Assembly (NCBI GenBank): GCA_022774485.1 | Contig: JALFLX010000126.1 | Coordinates: 1 to 5,561, forward strand | Length of the DNA stretch: 5,561 nucleotides | Reading direction: 5' to 3' | Source of the DNA: Bacilli bacterium | GTDB lineage: Bacteria > Bacillota_I > Bacilli_A > RFN20 > CAG-288 | Shown here: one piece after another, positions 1-4,233 of the stretch | Layout: every line of letters starts with the position of its first letter | How positions within the stretch are numbered: the first letter of the stretch is position 1 | Notes under the pieces: model-generated | Told to the model about the DNA's origin: nothing | Seen by the model: the letters and a program-made list of their open reading frames with translations, nothing else | Databases searched by the model: none | Translations under genes and position numbers: made by a program

Positions 1-365
1 GAGACGGTCTTTCTCTCGTTAGAGCAGTAGATTTCGACTTCTCCTTCCTCTAAGGCATAGAGGAAGAATTTGTCATTTTTCTGCTCGATTGAGACACAAT
101 CGGGATCGGCCTCATTTTCTTTTTTCGAATACCAAATCAAATCATTTCCGTTTGCTAAGATGAGGTTAGGATCTATGATGGGTTCTGCCTCTAATTCATA
201 GCCGTTATCCGGATCGATTTGGAAGCCTTCATTCTCTTTGTAGTTCCACTGGATTCCTAAGATATCCGAAGCGACTTGGTTATCTAAGATCTGAATGGAG
301 ACAAAGGTCAAAAGGGAGATGATAAAAGGAATGATCAATAAAATGGTCAAGGTGCGTTTTTTCAT
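1..365 (-). CDS. Partial membrane-anchored protein with bacterial Ig-like domain (3' end beyond window)
   Basis: The reading frame opens at ATG 365-363 and runs to the window edge without a stop, giving 121 complete codons. Residues 2-4 (KKR) precede a hydrophobic helix at about 5-25, with no lipobox cysteine, so this is an uncleaved signal anchor or signal peptide with the rest outside the cell. Residues about 72-121 follow the Big-type Ig-like rhythm: DLIWYS, a short loop, VSIEQ, FLYALEEGEVEIYC, then a polar strand. Cys90 and Cys114 could pair. The start sits 1 nt after the permease stop, and a GGAGGTG site lies inside the permease's last codons, so translation is probably coupled to the permease. 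The context suggests a surface protein linked to the ABC exporter, but whether it is a substrate, a subunit or unrelated is unknown. The gene is certain; the Ig-like call is pattern-based inference on a partial domain. Confidence 0.8.
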   Translation of the reverse strand, partial: MKKRTLTILLIIPFIISLLTFVSIQILDNQVASDILGIQWNYKENEGFQIDPDNGYELEAEPIIDPNLILANGNDLIWYSKKENEADPDCVSIEQKNDKFFLYALEEGEVEIYCSNERKTV

Positions 366-366
366 A

Positions 367-1989
367 TCAGTTGTGCACCTCCATTTCGACAAAGCTCTTG
401 GAATATCTTCTCTTCAAGCCGATCAAGAAAGGTAAGAAGATGAGGAGGGTGAATCCGATCGCGATGAGGTAAAGAGAATAGGAAGGAAGAGAGACGACCA
501 CAGAGAAGAGGAAGAACAACAAGAAGATCACGATGGGCAATAAGATCGGAACGATCTCATTGATCAGAGTGGCTTTCACTCTTCTTCTCTTTGAAGACAT
601 GTCTTTCATATCCGCAAAGATACCAAAGACATTAGAAAATGCTAACAATAAGGTTCCGATCACAAAGGAGGTCAAGAGGACTTTCCAGGTGATGATAGAG
701 GTAGAGATTAAGACAATCTCTGTGATGAATAATGATAGCTCTGAGAATGCAAAGGGAATCAAGAGCTTAGCGAAAATCTGTTTTAAGGGGGAGACTGGGA
801 TAGTCTTTACGACAATTAAACTCTTTCCTTCTCTGGTCATGGAAAGGGAGGCGGAGGCGTTGATGACACCGACAAAGAGGAGGACTAAGGTTAAATTGAT
901 ACCGTTGACAAGCTCTGGGAAGTAGGCAGCATAGAAGCGGAGGTTATCATAGATGATTCCGTTTAAGGAGGAGATGACTGCAAAGGTTAAAAATGGGCAC
1001 ATGATTAAAAGTGAGGTGTAGGAGAAGAGGTTTGCTTCATCGGTGAAGAGAATCGCAAATTCTTTCTTTAACAAAGCTTTGAAGGGAGTGAGTAAGGGAA
1101 GTTTCTTGTGCTCATGTTTTTTGTTGTCGACAGGATAGGTCTCGTTTTTAATCTCGTGATAATAGACAATCGAGACGATACCAACTCCTAGGGTCAAGGA
1201 GAGAAGAGAGGATCCAGCAAAGAGGAAGATATCAGAGCGGGTATTCATTTTCTCGATGACGGCATCGATGAGATTGTATACGGGTAAGAAATAGATTCTA
1301 GCTTTGTGGAGGGTGTTGACAAAGTCGGGGGAGAAGACTCCGCCGATAGAGGAGTCATTTAAGGCGGTTAAGAAGAGATTTAAGACAAACTGATATAAAT
1401 AGCATAAAAGAATCACTAAGATACTAGCGACGATAATTTGAGCGATGTCGCTCTTTTTAATCAAACGATAGAACTGCTGATAGACAAGAGCAGCAAGGAG
1501 GGAGAGTCCGACTAAGAAGAAGGAGATGATAAAGGGATAAAGGAGCGAGAAGATGTGATAGTAGGGAATAAAGGTTCTGATGACTCCATAGGTCATCAAG
1601 ACAGGGCTAGAGACAAGCAATTGTAAGAGGGCGCTTTCAATATAGAGATAGACAACTTTTGCAAAGACTTGGGTAGAGGGGGAGATTGGAAGAATCATGG
1701 TGACTCTGCTATCTTTTTTATCAAAGATGGAAGCTCTTGCTTTGACCATGGTGAATAAGACACCGAGGACTGCTGTGACAAAGAGATAGAGGACTAAGAA
1801 ATCAAAGGTTCCATAAGTGGAATATTTTTGAATCTTGAAATCCAAGGTGTAGAAGACAAAGACTAAGAGGGCGACAAAGCAACCCAAAAGTAAGAAACGC
1901 AAAAGGGAGGAGAGGATCAAAGCAAGGGTGCTTTGACTCTCTTTGGTCTTCTTTTCGATGAACTCTTTTCGCAATAGTTCAAGGAACAA
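367..1989 (-). CDS. ABC-2-type transporter permease, about 12 membrane segments, internally duplicated
   Basis: This 540-residue protein is the membrane part of the ABC exporter whose ATPase is encoded just upstream. Hydrophobic segments are visible at about 29-49, 62-82, 115-136, 147-169, 184-208, 254-276, 322-345, 362-382, 409-431, 436-457, 477-500 and 503-525, in two groups of six. The halves resemble each other: LLRKEF (5-10) with LLKKEF (306-311), and LPISPSTQVFAK (100-111) with IPVSPLKQIFAK (397-408). The pattern of charged residues, then LP-S-P, then AK before a helix recurs in ABC-2 exporter permeases. A fused tandem permease could serve a whole ATPase dimer alone (inference). The start is TTG at 1989, chosen because AGAAAGGAG lies 7 nt upstream; the gap to the ATPase stop is 17 nt. 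The substrate cannot be read from sequence; lipids, peptides, antibiotics or ions are all handled by this superfamily. The transporter call is strong. Confidence 0.88.
   Translation of the reverse strand: MFLELLRKEFIEKKTKESQSTLALILSSLLRFLLLGCFVALLVFVFYTLDFKIQKYSTYGTFDFLVLYLFVTAVLGVLFTMVKARASIFDKKDSRVTMILPISPSTQVFAKVVYLYIESALLQLLVSSPVLMTYGVIRTFIPYYHIFSLLYPFIISFFLVGLSLLAALVYQQFYRLIKKSDIAQIIVASILVILLCYLYQFVLNLFLTALNDSSIGGVFSPDFVNTLHKARIYFLPVYNLIDAVIEKMNTRSDIFLFAGSSLLSLTLGVGIVSIVYYHEIKNETYPVDNKKHEHKKLPLLTPFKALLKKEFAILFTDEANLFSYTSLLIMCPFLTFAVISSLNGIIYDNLRFYAAYFPELVNGINLTLVLLFVGVINASASLSMTREGKSLIVVKTIPVSPLKQIFAKLLIPFAFSELSLFITEIVLISTSIITWKVLLTSFVIGTLLLAFSNVFGIFADMKDMSSKRRRVKATLINEIVPILLPIVIFLLFFLFSVVVSLPSYSLYLIAIGFTLLIFLPFLIGLKRRYSKSFVEMEVHN
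376..382 (-). promoter_or_regulatory. Ribosome binding site for the Ig-like protein gene
   Basis: GGAGGTG on the minus strand lies within the last codons of the permease (encoding MEVHN), 10 nt before ATG 365. The permease stop TGA (369-367) lies between the site and the ATG, so a ribosome terminating on the permease would be placed almost on the next start. This supports both the chosen start and translational coupling. Confidence 0.7.
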
Positions 1990-1996
1990 AACGTTT

Positions 1997-2005
1997 CTCC
2001 TTTCT
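1997..2005 (-). promoter_or_regulatory. Ribosome binding site deciding the TTG start of the permease
   Basis: AGAAAGGAG on the minus strand, 7 nt before TTG 1989-1987 and 1 nt after the ATPase stop TAA (2009-2007). The same 11-nt string ACAGAAAGGAG also precedes the ATPase gene. Its spacing makes the unusual TTG the best start; the next ATG in frame (Met81) would remove the first two membrane segments. Confidence 0.8.
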
Positions 2006-2006
2006 G

Positions 2007-2825
2007 TTATTTTTCTTTCTTCTCTTCTTGGCCGTACATGTTGAAGAAGATCTTGGAGAGATTTCTTCTCTTGAGCGGCTCTTTGCTGAAGTCGATAAGC
2101 TCCGCGACAACACCGTTGTTGATGATAGCGACGCGGTTACAGACTCTCGAGACAAGATCGATATTGTGGGAGGTGACAAAGACAGTTTTGCCGTTGGCGG
2201 CAAAGTCGTGGAGCATGTCCATTAAGGTCTGATAGACCATGATGTCAAGACCGACGGTCGGTTCATCAAGGACCCAGATGGAGGGGTTATGAATCAGCGA
2301 GGCCATGAGACAGACTTTCTGTTTCATACCGTGAGAATATTCTCTGATCTTGCGGTTTAAATCGGCATCTCCGATCATGAATTTGTTCTTTAAGAATTCG
2401 TAGTTCTTATCGAACGCTTCTTGATACATGCCATAGCTTGAGGCGACAAACTGCAAATATTCATTTCCCGTCATGACTTCATAAGTGACTGGTTCTGAGG
2501 GGACATAACCGAAATTCATCTTAGCATCGATGGGGTTTTCTTTAACGTTGTGACCTAAGACGCGAATAAGACCGGAGTTGAAGTCTTTTAAGCCGACAAT
2601 GCAGTCGATGGTAGTGGATTTACCAGCGCCGTTTTTGCCGATGAATCCGAAGACTTCCCCTTGGTATACTTCGAGGTTGATTCCTTTTAAGACTTCTTTC
2701 TTCCCGTAAGATTTATGGAGGTCTTTCACTTCTAAGACCACCTTGCGTTCGACTTCTTCTTTCTTCTCTTTGCTTCCTTGGAAAGGAGGCATCTTAGCAA
2801 GCGGATTAAGCGGGTTATCAGCCAT
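2007..2825 (-). CDS. ABC transporter ATP-binding protein (ABC-2 exporter type)
   Basis: This 272-residue cytoplasmic ATPase should power the permease encoded 17 nt downstream. Visible motifs: A-loop Tyr40; Walker A GKNGAGKST at 63-71; Q-loop region GYVPSEP at 106-112, with Ser where many ABC proteins have Gln; signature YSHGMKQK at 163-170; Walker B IWVLDEP at 183-189 with catalytic Glu188; D-loop GLD at 192-194; H-loop His220 in VTSHN. All catalytic elements are intact. The family resembles the BcrA/CcmA-like ATPases of ABC-2 exporters. The first 28 residues are an extra tail, Pro-rich (NPLNPL) then Lys/Glu-rich, and the C-terminus is also Lys/Glu-rich. I chose ATG 2825 because AGAAAGGAG lies 8 nt upstream. 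A longer frame from TTG 2858 would overlap the preceding gene by 28 nt and has no comparable site. The ATPase call is near certain; the substrate is unknown. Confidence 0.93.
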   Translation of the reverse strand: MADNPLNPLAKMPPFQGSKEKKEEVERKVVLEVKDLHKSYGKKEVLKGINLEVYQGEVFGFIGKNGAGKSTTIDCIVGLKDFNSGLIRVLGHNVKENPIDAKMNFGYVPSEPVTYEVMTGNEYLQFVASSYGMYQEAFDKNYEFLKNKFMIGDADLNRKIREYSHGMKQKVCLMASLIHNPSIWVLDEPTVGLDIMVYQTLMDMLHDFAANGKTVFVTSHNIDLVSRVCNRVAIINNGVVAELIDFSKEPLKRRNLSKIFFNMYGQEEKKEK

Positions 2826-2830
2826 GTTGA

Positions 2831-4228
2831 TCACTCCTTTCTGTAAGAGCGAATCCAAAGGAGATTCTTCTCTTCAAAATCGAACATATGATAGGTACCT
2901 TGACAATCCCCACACTGATACAAAGATCCGTCGTAGCGGATGTGGTTGTGTCCGCAGATCGGACAGAACCCCGTGTAGAGCTCCTTGTTTCCTTCAAAGA
3001 GGATAGTCATCGAAGTTAAGAGGTCACCTAACAAGACCTCAGTGTCTTCTTTGTAATAAGTGAAGGTCATGACATGATCCACTTCTCTTAAGATGTTGTT
3101 CATGGTGGCTAAGAGGACTGTGTCATAGTGTTCTTCTAAAATAAGATGATCTCTTAAGGTCTGGATCAGTTTCTTATTCTCTTCGTTATATAGCTCACGG
3201 ATGATGATGGCATCATTTGTCTCAGAGAGGACTCTCTCGTTATCTTTGACCTGAACTTGAATCTTCAAGATCAGATTCTCAGGATCCGCTTTGATGTGGA
3301 ATTCAAAGGGGAACTGATCAAAGGCGAAAGGATAGAGCTCTAAGATTCCTTCTCTTCCAAAAGAGAGAAGAGAGGGATCATCCGGTAGCAAATTAAGCTT
3401 GCGGATACAGTTGACAAAAGAAGTGAGGAAATAGTTGTAATACAAGATTTCTCTCTTTCTGTTTTCCTGTTCCGCTTTTCTGAAGTGTTCCACATGGTAG
3501 CGGTAGCAGAAAGAGTAGAGTTTATCGTGAATCAAGATATTCGTCGGGATGACATTCTTCGAGAGTTTGGGTTTGCAGTTTATTTTATAGAACTCCGTCC
3601 CTTTCATATTTTTGGTCTTTCTCTTGATTCTTCTCGCGAGATTGTACACCTTATCTTTGGTGTCATCTGCCTGTAAGAAGAAAGAAGAGTAGGGATAACG
3701 GTTCTTTCTCATGTCATGGAACGGAGAATATTTACCGAATGACATCTCTTTGTGCTGGTAATGTTCCTCAATCGATTCCATGAGAGGATTCAGCTCTGCT
3801 AAGACCCTATCGATCGCTTCATCCATCTCATCGATGAGCAAAGCGATAAAACGGTTTTCATAGGTGTGAATACTATCGATTGTCTCAACCGAGTGGACAT
3901 ATTCTGGAACCATCTCTCCGCTTTTCTCTTTCCAGAGTTTTGCATCTAACATCGTCTCTTGGAAAGATTCATGAGAGAGTTTTCCGCTCAGTTCTGAGCG
4001 GAGGACAATCTCATTCGTTTTCACGATGATGTGAGGGTGATAGAGAATCGCTAAGATCTTATCTAAGACCTCTTTCATCTCTTCTAATTTCAAATAAGCA
4101 TCATCGTATTGGTATTTGGCAGAATAAGGAAGAGAAGATAACACATCGTAAAGACCGATAGGCTCTTTCCCTATCTGTTCTTTCAAACGCTGAGTGAATG
4201 AAATCAGGAAATCTTTGCTATCGGTCAT
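2831..4228 (-). CDS. DUF2357-like protein with C-terminal zinc ribbon, putative partner of the AAA+ ATPase
   Basis: 465 residues, soluble, no signal peptide or membrane segment. Residues 115-127 read ETIDSIHTYENRF and are followed by an acidic helix. This closely matches the ETxDTxENRF signature I associate with DUF2357, a domain found in McrC-like partners of McrB-type ATPases. Residues 1-110 hold a helical, charged N-terminal part. Residues 192-260 are very basic (RRIKRKTKNMK), compatible with nucleic-acid contact. The C-terminus carries CPIC at 422-425 and CGDC at 439-442, a zinc ribbon. DUF2357 proteins usually end in a PD-(D/E)XK nuclease with a D...(D/E)xK core. I find no convincing copy: the stretch 309-328 ends in KIQVQVK but lacks a clear upstream Asp and a DAKY-type strand. 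The gene starts 5 nt after the ATPase stop with only a weak upstream AAGAAG, so coupling is likely. The role is unknown; the partner assignment is inference from position and motif. Confidence 0.75.
   Translation of the reverse strand: MTDSKDFLISFTQRLKEQIGKEPIGLYDVLSSLPYSAKYQYDDAYLKLEEMKEVLDKILAILYHPHIIVKTNEIVLRSELSGKLSHESFQETMLDAKLWKEKSGEMVPEYVHSVETIDSIHTYENRFIALLIDEMDEAIDRVLAELNPLMESIEEHYQHKEMSFGKYSPFHDMRKNRYPYSSFFLQADDTKDKVYNLARRIKRKTKNMKGTEFYKINCKPKLSKNVIPTNILIHDKLYSFCYRYHVEHFRKAEQENRKREILYYNYFLTSFVNCIRKLNLLPDDPSLLSFGREGILELYPFAFDQFPFEFHIKADPENLILKIQVQVKDNERVLSETNDAIIIRELYNEENKKLIQTLRDHLILEEHYDTVLLATMNNILREVDHVMTFTYYKEDTEVLLGDLLTSMTILFEGNKELYTGFCPICGHNHIRYDGSLYQCGDCQGTYHMFDFEEKNLLWIRSYRKE
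2834..2842 (-). promoter_or_regulatory. Ribosome binding site deciding the ATG start of the ABC ATPase
   Basis: AGAAAGGAG on the minus strand overlaps the final codons of the DUF2357-like gene (encoding RKE), whose TGA stop is at 2833-2831. It lies 8 nt before ATG 2825. It therefore selects the 272-residue form of the ATPase and suggests coupling between genes 2 and 3. Confidence 0.8.
2903..2965 (-). other. Zinc-ribbon coding segment (CPIC...CGDC)
   Basis: Residues 422-442 of the DUF2357-like protein. Two CxxC knuckles are separated by 13 residues containing a YDGSLYQC turn, typical of rubredoxin-like zinc ribbons. His427 and His429 lie beside the first knuckle but are not needed for the four-cysteine site. 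Zinc binding is inferred from spacing. Confidence 0.75.
3251..3274. repeat. Imperfect 24-bp palindrome inside the DUF2357-like gene
   Basis: Arms CTGAaCTTGAA and TTCAAGaTCAG flank a central TC: 11-bp arms with a single mismatch (A opposite A). It lies within codons for LILKIQVQ, has no T-run after it and no other partner in the window. It could fold into a hairpin in mRNA or be a protein site, or be chance. Confidence 0.4.
3983..4002. repeat. Perfect inverted repeat inside the DUF2357-like gene
   Basis: Arms TCCGCTCAG and CTGAGCGGA are exact complements separated by TT. In the minus-strand transcript this gives a strong GC-rich stem closed by a GAAC loop. It encodes RSELSG (residues 77-82). 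No U-tract follows, so an intrinsic terminator is unlikely. A role in mRNA folding, or a protein-binding dyad, is possible; chance is not excluded. Confidence 0.5.
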
Positions 4229-4233
4229 TTTGG

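Noticed and set aside
533..925. 130-residue open frame on the plus strand
   Set aside because: It lies wholly opposite the permease, has no ribosome binding site and no recognisable domain; the minus-strand gene has clear membrane segments and family motifs.
367..2000. Strong purine bias of the plus strand over the permease region
   Set aside because: Explained by the Phe/Leu-rich membrane protein encoded on the minus strand (TTC, CTC, CTT codons); not a separate signal.
1979..2232. Several short frames on both strands over the end of the ABC ATPase gene
   Set aside because: All overlap the conserved Walker B to C-terminal part of the ATPase or its tail; Ser/Arg/Lys-rich composition is typical of out-of-frame translation.
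2826..2858. Longer ABC ATPase starting at TTG 2858
   Set aside because: It would overlap gene 2 by 28 nt and lacks a ribosome binding site, whereas ATG 2825 has AGAAAGGAG at 8 nt.
2743..3006. 87-residue plus-strand frame over the junction of genes 2 and 3
   Set aside because: Antisense to the zinc ribbon and the ATPase N-terminus; no start signal or domain.
3350..3375. Possible hairpin CTTCTC...GAGAAG as a terminator
   Set aside because: Only a 6-bp stem with a 10-nt loop in a purine/pyrimidine-biased coding stretch, with no U-run.
3485..3676. 63-residue plus-strand frame opposite the DUF2357-like gene
   Set aside because: No ribosome binding site, no motif, fully inside a well-supported gene on the other strand.
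3827..3838. 12-bp perfect palindrome CTCATCGATGAG
   Set aside because: About one such 6-bp-arm palindrome is expected by chance in a window of this size; it lies in ordinary coding sequence.
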